NCBI GenBank assembly: GCA_021234155.1
Contig: JAJEKV010000101.1
Coordinates: 644,658 to 708,657 of the forward strand
Direction of reading: 5' to 3'
Origin: Isoetes taiwanensis
Lineage: Eukaryota > Streptophyta > Lycopodiopsida > Isoetales > Isoetaceae
DNA length: 64,000 bases
The position numbers were made by a program, and so were the translations under genes. The notes under the pieces are model-generated. The model searched no databases. It had not been told where the DNA came from and was given only the letters and a program-made list of their open reading frames with translations. Of this stretch, positions 37,501 through 47,279 are shown in pieces. Position 1 is the first letter of the stretch, and every line of letters starts with the position of its first letter.

Positions 37501-38160
37501 TATTTTACATGATTCCTTTTGCGTATATTTTTGGGAGATAGCTATCAATGAGGTTGATAGAAGTGACAAACCATGATTGTAAGACATTAACAGTTCCGTA
37601 AAGTTGCATTGTATCGACACTGCATTCCAATGACCCTACTCAAAGTTGCTCATATGGATTTCAGCTTGCTTCAGTATTATCAAGGGGTGAAAGTTTGGGA
37701 AGTGCATAAACAAAAGCGTAATAGGATCTTGGGTTTATTCTCAACTAATTCCAGTGCTGAAGACGAAGCCGGAAACATTACAGGGTCCTATCTATGAAGG
37801 GGATCATGAATGGGTTTCATGATGTAGTTGATGTTGGGGATAATTTTGCAAGCACCATCCGAGGCCAACAACAAGGAACAACAGACTTCTACATCATCAA
37901 ATGCACTAAGCCTAAAACACATTGTAGAGAGGGCCTTTAAAGATGCATGGGGTGCTAAATTTGCTAGAAGAGAAGTGGTCCTCTCGTAAGTATTATAAGT
38001 TTTAGGAGGTAGTGAATTTGAATTGCTTGAAGATGCACCAGAGTGCAATGCATACACCACTTGGTCATGTCGTGTTGCTTTGATATGGTGGTGTAAGTGA
38101 AAAACATATACAAACTTCCAAAGGATGTTCATGATCATCTTTTAGATCGAAGTTTTGGAG
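34519..38160 (+). pseudogene. Decayed DDE-transposase-like gene with C-terminal BAH-like region
   Basis: Exon-like pieces occur in order. An acidic N-terminal region with CHNPEP, GCHQDN and DCHAF repeats (34730-35140, introns with TTCTAG acceptors) comes first. A helical N-domain follows (35545-35700; FKNKIRCDKLSYDERKLVVD followed by FWRHNTRVSHVRN). Next are a Cys-rich part (36130-36260), then IDFAENYTFKIQQEIQSLH (36840-36900) and the core HVMWSDGCSHQFKGARMFYF (37095-37160). An FFASYHGK stretch follows in another frame (37195-37225) and then EHDGAGVRIKRAL (37300-37340). The order Asp in WSDG, HGK and EHDGAG matches a transposase-like RNase H fold family found in animals and seed-free plants. 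A tail (GTTDFYIIKCTKPK near 37880; WGAKFARREVVLS near 37960) looks BAH-like. Frameshifts and stops show decay. Confidence 0.6.
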
Positions 38161-39490
38161 CACAAGAGTAGTCTTTATGCGTATAGCTTAGTAGATGAGG
38201 ATGAGCCTCAAGACCGAAGTTCTTCAATGAGAAATGGAACCAAATGAATTTTTTACTATCATACAAGCATTGCTAGTGCTAACCAAATTGTATTCAATTG
38301 TAACATTCATATTCAAGTAATAAAGAAAAGTTTCATTCTTTTTTTTGCTATTGCGTAATCTAGTTTGAATAGTAAGAACTAGTTGCGTGTTTATTTTGAA
38401 ATGTAAGATTTGGTTGCGCATCCCGGTAATCCCTCAATTGAGTTGGTGTAGACCTCCAAAGGTTGCACATGGCAACCAATCTATACCTTGATCTTGCAAG
38501 AATGAAGCTCATACACGCTTTGCACCGATTTCCCAATTCCGTAAAAAGACTGTAATTCAAATGCCAAATGCTAGCAGGCTTAATGTATTTCGTGGTTGAA
38601 TCCAGCTGGTTTATATGCTTGAGAGATGTACTTAAGTAGATATAAAACTTTCTCTCAAGTCGATGCACTTAGCTATTTCAAAAGATCGCCATTGACCAGG
38701 TCAAAAATTGGTCAATGACCCGGCAAAGGAGCTAAGATTTGCAAATGAGTGTTCAAAGTTTCTTTAGTAGTATAATCACTTGAATTGTCTCTCGATGATC
38801 TTTAAGATTGTGTGCAAGCCATAAACCATGGGAAAGGGCAAATAGAATTTGAGTCAGATGCATGTTTGAATTGTATTGCGTATCACTTCGGGTATTGCGT
38901 AATATCAATTGAATTGTTTGAATATCATTTGAATTGTTTTAATTCTTCCGTGGTATTGCGTAATATCGCTTTGAATTGTAAGAATTGGTTACAGGTACAA
39001 AACACTTTGCATAAACAAGAGAACTGAACCAATGAAGAAAAAAAATATACAAAAATTTTAAAGAAGCACAAAGTTCATATATTCAAGTGGTTACAGACAT
39101 GGTCACATTCAAAAAATTGCACTGCCACATATTCAACATGTAGTTTACATATTCAATAACTTAGAGACCTGTCATATATTCACAAAATTGCAGATCATAC
39201 TCAAAATTTACCTGACAGAGCAGTTAACATTGAAAACTTAAGATTGTTTCAAAACCAAACTTCAACTTTAACCTGCAAAGCTAGCAATCGCTTATCCAAA
39301 TTTTTATAAACTTCTCTCGCAAGAGTGAGGTCTTCCTCATCGATTGATATCCGTGAATGGTGACTTTGAAGGAGTAGGCTCTTCATGTGTTGGAGTCAGA
39401 ATCGAGAAGCGTGTGTAACAGAGAAGCATGTGTAACAGAGAAGCAAGTGGAGAACCCGTGTAACAGAGTTGTTGGGATCTCACGCTCAGA
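38160..39490. other. Intergenic; short tandem repeats
   Basis: No gene. Three copies of a unit GTGTAACAGAGAAGCA or similar lie at about 39410-39465. TATTGCGTAAT occurs several times (38345, 38875, 38895, 38950), each in AT-rich context. Confidence 0.5.
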
Positions 39491-39497
39491 CTAGTTA

Positions 39498-41123
39498 CGC
39501 CTTAGGACTTGACCGACTTCCCCGATCTTGCTTTCTTTGTTGTCGCTCCTAAGAATCTTTTCTTGCCTTTCCTCTTAGCAACAAAATCTTTGGAAATAGG
39601 TTTGTCATACTCAGTTGCAACAGAGTTGGAATCCTCACCCATGTCTTTACCTTTTCCTTTCACCTTTGTGACCTTTGTCACCTTCACATCTTCATCAGAA
39701 GACTCTTCATACTCCTCGGTTACTTCATCTTCATCTGCTTTAAAGTAACCAAGTTCTTGCTCAAGCTTGTCGCACTTCTACCCCACAACCCCGCCATCGT
39801 GATAATGCATAGTATCCAAGACAGAACCAAAGCAAAGAAACATGAAATTTATGATCACATGATAACTTGATAAGAAAACTCAGATCGAGCTAAAACTCAA
39901 ACCACAACCTTCACATCTTTTCAAAAAATTGATCTCGAGGCGATCATAAACACCCATGTGAACTTTGAGTTCCTTCTTACCTTTTGGCTGAAATCGATAG
40001 CAGATATATGTGTTTGGACTTTGCATTCCAAAACTCCATCCTATGGCCATATGCTTCAATATTCACTTCCAAGGATTTGATTTCTTCCTTCAACTTTTCT
40101 CGCATCAAAGAACATTAGCACTCCCAATAGTTTCGTAAAGTAAATCCATTAAACTTGCTTCTTCTTTCTTCAAGTATGCAACCAAAGCTTGGTTGTTAGG
40201 CAAATCAAGACCAGAAAAGTTTGATAGATTCTCTCTTCTCTGAAATTTGCTTGTACAATAAAAAGTGCAAGTAGCATCAAAGACATTGTAATCGCACCTA
40301 CCTTCTTCAACAAAGTCAGCCTTTTTCCTTTAATTTCTTCTTCAAATTTCTTTTGCATTCCGACAAGCTTCTAATGTGATTGATAATCACATTGAGGTTA
40401 GCTTCAAAACAATTTACTTCATGATCTTTACTCTTATGAACTACGTAAAATATGTGGGAGTCTCCGCCGCTAAAGATGCCCAATTTACCTTGTAATTTTC
40501 GGGTCACCAAAGCCTTAGGGGTGTTCTCGCCATACAAATGCTCTTGCAAAACGAGTCCTCACTTCATTGTTGGTAGGGCCATTCTGGTATACTTTTCAAG
40601 GAGTTCATTGAACTTCGCCGAATGCAGCTTGATTTCCTTGATGTTGATCTTCCCCGGACCTCAAAGGAACTTCAAAAACTGATAAAAATTCAGCATTTGA
40701 TACTTATTTTGCCTTGATTTGGCTTGGCTTTCTTCCGCACGACTCCACTTTCCTCAAACTCAAAGAAATTCATATCAGGTTCTTGCCGGCTTCAAATTGA
40801 AATATAATAAAACAAGAAAAACCACTTACATTTGAGTACTTTATTATATAAATTTGTCAAGCACAAACATTTTCTAAAAAAAGATAGCAAAAATGCGATA
40901 CCTCCGGCGCCCGGGAGAACTCATGGTATAGTTGCAAAAGAGTCACGGAATTGCAAAGGAAGAAAAACAGAGTACAAATACACAAAGCTTGGGAGATAAG
41001 TTTGTTCAAGAGCTGCAATGAAGATAAGGTGGTCATGATGCCAAAAAATTCTATGATGATGGCCGCCGAGTATAACCGCCGGAATTGAAGCCGCCGAACC
41101 CGTCCAACATGAGCTTCAAACAC
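39498..41123 (-). pseudogene. Charged coiled-coil-like coding remnant
   Basis: The best part, 39783-39502, is open and highly charged: an acidic stretch (DEDEVTEEYEESSDEDV) leads into a basic tail (KKARSGKSVKS) that ends in a stop. Upstream on the same strand, 40549-40316 (CFEANLNVIINHIRSLSECK) and 41123-40857 are open but lie in other frames. No domain is recognised. It may be an accessory ORF of a mobile element or a decayed nuclear protein. Confidence 0.35.
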
Positions 41124-41129
41124 GCCACG

Positions 41130-42050
41130 AGCCCATCATGAGCCCGCCGGCCCGAGCCCGTCTGCTCGTTAATTTAGGTGCCGGTAAGGTGCTATAACTT
41201 CAAAAAGTTGGGTAGGTTAAGCAAAAAGCACCCTTCCATACTTGGTATTCATGTCCATCACATTTCAATGGTTCTCACAAAGTTCTAAGGAACCATAAAA
41301 AAATGCTACATTATGTTTGACGCCAAGAATACACTATGTTATGTATTTCAATGTCAATCCACCATTCAAAAACATAGTGTGTATATGGCGATCGACCGAA
41401 AAGATCTTTTTGTTCTACATTTACTAATGATTTGTTAAGTTCCATATTTGCATCACAATAGAGATAAGGCTATCATTTTGAGTCTCTCTAAACTCAGAAA
41501 CAAACAACTCCAGCAGTAAAAGTGCATGCAGTTAAAATCTAGACTTTGCAAGCCATGAGAAAAATGCATGCCAAGAACAAAGTACCACACAGCACTAAAG
41601 TTCAAAATTTCAGTACTTCGACAGGCCGGAATATAACGAAAAACTATTTAAGATCATAAAGTGAAGAGGGAATATATCAAGAGATTTCATGAAGCATGCA
41701 TATACACATAAGCCTAAAACTATTCATCTGCTTCGGATGGAGTAACCAAGCGTTCTGGCCATGGAAGGAGTTGCCCAACTCCAATGCCTTTGAGAGCGTC
41801 GATATTAGGGCGTGAAATCTCGTTTGAGAGCGTCGAAATTAGGGCGTGAAATCGGAACATCATCTAAAGCAGAAACTGTGCAGGTTTCTTTCCTTTCAAT
41901 TTAATTCCAGGGTCAAGAAACGAAAGTCAGCAGCAAACTCAACGATTGATTTTAGCTGTTCCAGGACCGGCTCTTCAGTCAGGTGCTCCAAATTCATCTT
42001 TCACCGGTTCTAATCTCTGGAAAAAGCCTCGTCCTTACACAATACAGCTA
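41130..42050. other. Intergenic; 31-bp repeat pair
   Basis: GAGAGCGTCGATATTAGGGC and a near copy occur at about 41794 and 41825. No gene recognised. Confidence 0.5.
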
Positions 42051-42059
42051 AAACTAAAC

Positions 42060-42409
42060 CCTAAGATCAAGACATGATAGGAGGGATTCCACAACATCGT
42101 TGCTCCTTTATTTTCCCTCGCCAACATCACCAAGCGTTGTCGACTGCCTCGATTCTGCTAACCATTCTTGACTACTGAAGAAGCTGTCGAACCTAGCAGT
42201 GCCGTTCCACCTGTGGCGTGCATGTGGATACCACTGGAGGAATGCAGCAAGCGCCATAGGCGCCCTCGCGAACCCTAAAAAAAAACTCAAAACTTTGTGA
42301 CGTGGCATCATCATCGCCATTGGTTTGGTCGAATCTGGGCCGTTAAAATTGGGACTGGGTCCAACACTTACACAATAACATTATAATATAAGATAGTAGG
42401 TGTCTGAAT
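42060..42409 (-). mobile_element. Helitron 5' end region
   Basis: On the minus strand the sequence runs TACTATCTTATATTATAATG from about 42398, followed by GTTGGACCCAGTCC, a CCGTTAAAA-type motif (read as TTTTAACGG) and ATGCCACGTCAC. These are characteristic of plant Helitron 5' regions, which begin TC and soon read TACTATATTATAAT. The exact terminus, probably the TC at 42407-42406, is not fixed. The body runs leftward; a matching 3' end closer than 17.2 kb was not found. Confidence 0.55.
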
Positions 42410-42899
42410 AGCAATTGTCTGCAGTGTCGAAGATGAATGTTTCATGTTAACTACAAATCAGAAAAGGAAAGTAGGATTATGCAAGATCGACTCCATCAAT
42501 CCGACGGCAAACTGTCATGGAATTCCGCCGGGGGATAAGTATGTCCGAAAGTTACTGATGATTAATCGCTTTGCGCTATGGATGAAGCTTTACCTCGCAA
42601 ACACCCCGGTGGGGATAAGGTTGGAGAAAGTGTTGGAACATTTGTTGCATGGCCAAGAAACTGCTTAAAAAAGGTATGTAACATGTATTACATTGTAGAA
42701 ATATAGAAGTAGACAAAATTTATTCTATTAATTGGAAAAAGTTTACAATTGTATATAATCTGGATAAACCAGACATACAAAATTCCCGATCAAGCTTCAA
42801 GTACGCCTACATTGTTTCAAGCCCAAACCCTCGAGTAGGCGGGCTATCGATACTCCCATTTCCATTCCAGGGCATAGTGAATGGATCAGGTAAAACCCC

Positions 42900-42995
42900 A
42901 GCAAAAACCCCAGGCTCTAGCTCCACCTCCCCCGCCTGCTCCACCTCCACCTCCTGCTCCTCCTCCTGCTCCATCTCCTGCTCCATTGGTTGAGC
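42900..42995. repeat. CCTCCT/CTGCTC low-complexity tract
   Basis: Imperfect trinucleotide and hexanucleotide repeats that encode the Glu/Val-rich tail on the minus strand. Confidence 0.7.
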
Positions 42996-43308
42996 CATCT
43001 CCATTGCATCGTATGCCGCCTATGGTAGTGGTTCGTGTTGGGGCATCCGGGCATAGAGGCTAGCCACTAAGAAACGAAGCTCCTCATTTTGAATCTCGAG
43101 CTGACGGTTGCGAGATTCACTCTCGATCAATGCATGTACTGCATGATCGAAGTGATCAGATAAGAGGGCCAGCCTCCGTGAGATTGCAAGGGCCTCAGAG
43201 CCCAGATTTATAATTGCCCTGCGCTCTGCTGCCATCATCATTACTTGATCCATGTACTGCAGGGGTTGCAAGACTGGTGCTCCAGCCGGACTGGTGCTCG
43301 GCTGCGGT

Positions 43309-44125
43309 CAGAGTAGCCCTTAAGCCTAAATTTTTATAGGTGTATTTAGAATGTGAGGCGAATCTTAGCTTTTTTCGATTAGTTATGTTGGCGATTTTGT
43401 TCCGGGCTTCAATTTGAGTTGTAGCAACCTTGGCGAATCTTTCATCCATCAAGTGATGGAATATATACTTTTTTCTCAAGTAAAATTTGGATCTACAATA
43501 TATATTTGTTATGCCCATATACAGTTGTAAGCGTAATGCTCACATAATGAATATACATGTTACCAGACATTGGCATATGATTGTAAATCTCAATAGCTCC
43601 ACACTAAGGGCTAAACAACAAGAAGTACACAAACTTAGCCGAGGCATGATTGCATATTATGGTGGGCAAGCACAAACCGATTTTATTTCAGTCATCTTTT
43701 TAAGATTGGATAAACAACAGACCAAAAGCAAAAATACTCCAGGATTGCATACCTGGATGTTGGAACCGGATCATGAAATCCATATAACATGCATGGTTTT
43801 TTCCCTTTCCTTTTTTTTTTTTCTTATGGCAGTTCTAAAAAACTCACCAAGAATAGAATTTGCATTAATTTTACATGATTTTAGGGGGTTAAGGGGCGAT
43901 ATTAGAATAATTACCAAGAATAAAATTCACATGGGGGCGAATCCAAGAATCCATCATTTAGTGATGTAGGCTAACTTATGAGTGGAGGGAGAAAATTTCG
44001 TAGACAAGGTGGCGATATTTTATTGGCACCACTCCTAATTGATCCTACCCAACAATAGTGAAAAAAAATGCAAACGTCCAAAAAAATAGCCTTTTGGCGA
44101 TATTTCGAGCTTAAGGGCTATCCTG
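43309..44125. mobile_element. hAT-type non-autonomous DNA transposon, 817 bp
   Basis: The flanks carry a perfect 8-bp direct repeat, GCTGCGGT (43301-43308 and 44126-44133), the duplication size of hAT elements. The ends are inverted repeats starting CAG: CAGAGTAGCCCTTAAGC on the left and, reverse-complemented, CAGGATAGCCCTTAAGC on the right. Most hAT termini begin CA. The inside is AT-rich and encodes no transposase. The uncorrupted duplication points to a fairly recent insertion. It sits in a coding region whose frame is restored when it is skipped. Confidence 0.88.
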
Positions 44126-44279
44126 GCTGCGGTTCAACCAGACTGGAGCTTGGAGCCGAAACTGGAGCTGGGCTGTGTGGTTGCTGCCCCAAATGTAATT
44201 CCAATGCATCTTCGTCACCAACCGGGTGATTAATGTAACTTGGCATCTATCAATAGGAAGTTAGCGGAGTATCAGTATT

Positions 44280-44640
44280 CACGCCTGACGTGTTATATTT
44301 TTATTTTATTTATAAACTTAAGAAACTAAGAGACACGCCCGGCGTGTTTAAATTAAAAGTTGAAACTAGGGATAAAATTGTTTGCACGCCAGGAAAAAAC
44401 TATACGCTTCGGGCGTGCATTCGGCGAGAGAAAAAAAAAAACATGCGATAGATAAGTAAATACATAAAGGCCGTGCAATAAGCGTGTAAATAATTGCATG
44501 GCCTTTATCTATTTACTTATCTATCTGTACAGTTTTTTTTTTCTCACATTACAGAATGCACGCCGAGCGTGTATTCATATTCAAGGCTAAGGTTAGCATG
44601 TATTCGGAACACGCTTAACGTGTTTCAAATATTATCTTTG
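44280..44640. repeat. CACGCC-GGCGTG palindromes with a large foldback
   Basis: Copies of the palindrome family at 44281, 44334, 44384, 44406, 44558 and 44610 (CACGCCTGACGTG, CACGCCCGGCGTG, CACGCCGAGCGTG and CACGCTTAACGTG among them). In the middle, 44447-44478 and 44494-44525 are a 32-bp inverted repeat (GATAGATAAGTAAATA start). The symmetry extends, imperfectly, to about 44405-44580 through A- and T-runs and GGCGTGCATTC versus GAATGCACGCC. Confidence 0.8.
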
Positions 44641-44743
44641 AGATTTTTCTAATGCTTTCTACTATACTTATTCATAATAGAAACTTGCATGCAATAGCAT
44701 GATTAATTCAGAAGAGAAAACTCAAGAATTTACTCGAAACAAA

Positions 44744-44797
44744 GAAGCGGATGAAGTTTATAAAAACTATTCGGTTTTCATAAACATCATCCGCTTC
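44744..44797. repeat. 54-nt hairpin
   Basis: GAAGCGGATGAAGTTTATAA and its near-perfect reverse complement form a stem of about 24 bp with a very short loop. Confidence 0.75.
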
Positions 44798-44894
44798 CCT
44801 CACCTCGAGCAAATGCATAAGCTTGTCTTCTTGGATTAAACCTCGCCATTGAGATGCAAACTTAAAACTAAATGAAAACTAACCTTGAGTTCTC

Positions 44895-44987
44895 GAGGCT
44901 TTTGGATTCAAGAATGGAGGGCTTTGCTTTTGGTTTTAATTCGAGGCTTTTGGATTCGCAGGACCTTAGTCCTCTGCCTTTGGTTTT
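44895..44987. repeat. 46-bp tandem pair
   Basis: TCGAGGCTTTTGGATTC followed by TTTGGTTTTAATTC occurs twice. It lies just upstream of the possible short exon at 44.8 kb on the minus strand. Confidence 0.7.
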
Positions 44988-45200
44988 AATTCTGAGCCTC
45001 CAGATGTCCTCTACTTTACTGAGATACTACGCTGCTCTGAGAACAAAAGGCGAGTCTTTTACTAAGTTAGGAATTGCCAAACCAAACATCTAACATTGCT
45101 TTGAAAATAAATCTGCTCACCAAGATTTTAGGAGGGTGGCTCAAGCCGCAACCCGCAAATCGTATGAAGGAAGGAAGAAAATGTAGGAACTTTATGAAAA

Positions 45201-45300
45201 GCGTGAAATGGATTTATATAGGCATAATTAGAAATAAGTTAGCGTGAATAATTGATTGCTTGAATTAACACGCCTTTGGCGCGGTCTTCCCTTCCCCGCT
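45201..45300 (-). promoter_or_regulatory. TATA-bearing duplicated segment, copy 1
   Basis: On the minus strand CCTATATAAATCC is a good TATA box (about 45214-45223), preceded by AACACGCCTTTGGCG. A related 90-bp segment is at 46360-46452. Downstream on the minus strand lies the possible exon near 44848 and the coiled-coil ORF. Promoter function is inferred from the TATA box and position. Confidence 0.4.
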
Positions 45301-45913
45301 GACATGACATGTATATGGTATATATGGAGAATATTACATTTTATGCAATAAATTCTCCGCGGCTTTTATTCCATTTATTGCATTCAAAAAATAGAATTTA
45401 GAAATTTTATATAGGCTAAATTAAAAATGATTTTAAAGGCAAAATTATCAAGGCTAAAAATGACTTGTAGTGTTGGAGAATTGTTTTAGGTCGTGATAGG
45501 AAAATTTCCTATGGTTACTTTGGATGAATCGTAGATTTCTCATGTGGTTGATTTATAGTGTTCCTAGACTTTGTTGAGACAAATCTTGAGACAAAATTTT
45601 AGAGAAAACAGTTTGGAGACAAAATACTTGGAGAAAACAGTTTGATAAAAATTTATGTACAGAAAAAACTGTTTGAAGAAAATTTTTATGAAGAAAACTG
45701 TTTGATTTCATTCAAAACAGCTTATATGTACAGATGCCCAAGGCTTATAAACAATTTGCCAAGGCTTTTCACAATATTACGTAAAAAAAATGCCCGGAGG
45801 GCGTGTCCAAAACTTCAGAAGAAACAAAAAAAAAGGGGTCGCCCGGGATCGCATCACTTTTCTTCCACGCCCCAACAAAGAAGAAAGAAAGGTGTTAGAA
45901 AAGAAAGAAAGAT

Positions 45914-45915
<2 letters not shown>

Positions 45916-45956
<41 letters not shown>
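45916..45956. repeat. Poly-A run, 41 bp
   Basis: Uninterrupted A run. It could be a retroposition tail, but no upstream body was recognised. Confidence 0.9.
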
Positions 45957-45958
<2 letters not shown>

Positions 45959-46010
45959 TGCAAATTTGGTTCATCTCGCAACCATTCTAAAATTGGTCGA
46001 ATTGTCGACC

Positions 46011-46064
46011 TTCTTCCTCCTCCTCCTCCTCCTCCTCCTCCTTCCCTCCTCCTCCTCCTCCTCC
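46011..46064. repeat. CCT microsatellite
   Basis: About sixteen TCC/CCT units with one interruption; it encodes poly-Gly or poly-Arg artefacts on the minus strand. Confidence 0.9.
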
Positions 46065-46359
46065 GACTGACCGGGCCGGAGATTTCATTCTCTGCTTCGT
46101 GGTCAAGCCAACCCCGAAGCAGAGCGGTCGAATTCTTGAGAATCCCGATCGTCAAGCTCCTCCCATCCTCCTAATGGGAATCAGAGGAGAATTGGGACTA
46201 AAAAATCAATGGGGGAGGGAGGGGGGAATTGAGGGGGTTCTTCAACCCGACGCCTCTTTGAGGAGACCTTGGGTTCTTCATGAAGATCGAAAGCCCGAGG
46301 GCCGAACGCTTCATGGCGGGAGAAGAAAAAAAAAATTGGACAGAATGGAGGTCTTGAGA

Positions 46360-46452
46360 GCGTGAACCGGATTTATATAGGGTTAATTAGAAATTAGCGT
46401 GAATAATTGATTGCCTCAAATAACACGCCACCGCATTTAAATTCCCCGCCAC
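46360..46452 (-). promoter_or_regulatory. TATA-bearing duplicated segment, copy 2
   Basis: Diverged copy of 45201-45300, sharing GATTTATATAGG, TAGCGTGAATAATTGATTGC and AACACGCC. On the minus strand CCTATATAAATCC lies about 55 nt upstream of an ATG (near 46317) in good context that opens a 38-codon frame. The ORF shows no domain. Confidence 0.4.
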
Positions 46453-47279
46453 TATATCATCTAGTCTAGGGTATATTATTATGGATAATAAAGTCTCAAT
46501 GCCTACCTTATCAGTTATATGTCTTTTCGTAATCATGGTGCTAAATTTTCGATAATTAAAATTTGGATATATTTATATAAATGTCATTTCCTTGTTGTTG
46601 CCACGAAAATTCTTGTTTTAAATGATTTCGTTTATACCCATTGTTATTATTATATTAAACCTATTTCCAAGGAATTTCTTGCTTTTTAACAAATTTGATT
46701 TACCTCTACATATTCCATAAATGTACGTACTTTTCTCGTCTTATGGTGTAATAATTTTTCCTACTCATTGAATGAAAAGGGTGCAATTTGCCTAGGTCAA
46801 TGGTGCCTCTCCAACTCAGGATGGTGTGCAACATATTGAAAAGAGCAATTTCAATGAAAAACCAACTCCTAGCAAGAATGTTGAAGAAAAACAATTAGTC
46901 CTCCATAGTAGGGTGCAATGGAGGAACAAGAAGGTGAGAATCATGCACAAGTGCAACAAGGAAATAGTAGGCCAAGGAGTCATTGTGCTAGCGTGATCCC
47001 CGGTCAAGTCATTATGATGATAGGCTAGGGGAAGACAATATTGGTATTGCAATTTCTTTGTTGGAAGACAACCTAAAAAGGTAAAGGTTTGGGTGACAAG
47101 GAATGTTTTGGTTGTGTCAAGCAATTGAGGTTCCTTGCATCATGGCATGGCCTATAAGTAGTGTTCAATTTGTGGAGGATTATATTTTTCCGTGAGCCCG
47201 AGGTTGTTGGGGACAATGATTGTCTTGATATTGATCCATTGGCGCTTGGAACTCTAAACCCTAGGCAAAAGGGGAGAAT

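Larger units (their letters stand above)
42807..44246 (-). pseudogene. Coiled-coil ORF interrupted by a hAT-type insertion
   Basis: Start codon at 44246. The first part is Pro/Ser-rich (PAPVSAPSSSLVEP). At 44126-44133 the frame enters a transposon insertion. When the inserted element and one copy of its 8-bp duplication are ignored (825 bp, a multiple of three), the frame continues at 43300 into a predicted coiled coil (SESRNRQLEIQNEELRFLVA) and a stop at 43020, about 133 codons. The same frame stays open past that stop to 42807 (Glu/Val-rich, EMEQEEEQEVEVEQAGE), so the TAG may be a later nonsense mutation. No known domain. The gene lies just downstream of a CACGCC palindrome array, like the unknown gene at 0.3-2.8 kb. 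A short upstream exon (ATG near 44848, MARFNPRRQAYAFAR, donor GAG/gtgagg) is possible but its phase does not fit. Confidence 0.55.

Noticed and set aside
45642..46155. Open frames with poly-Lys, poly-Phe, poly-Gly and poly-Arg
   Set aside because: They cross the 41-bp poly-A run and the CCT microsatellite and have no other coding support.
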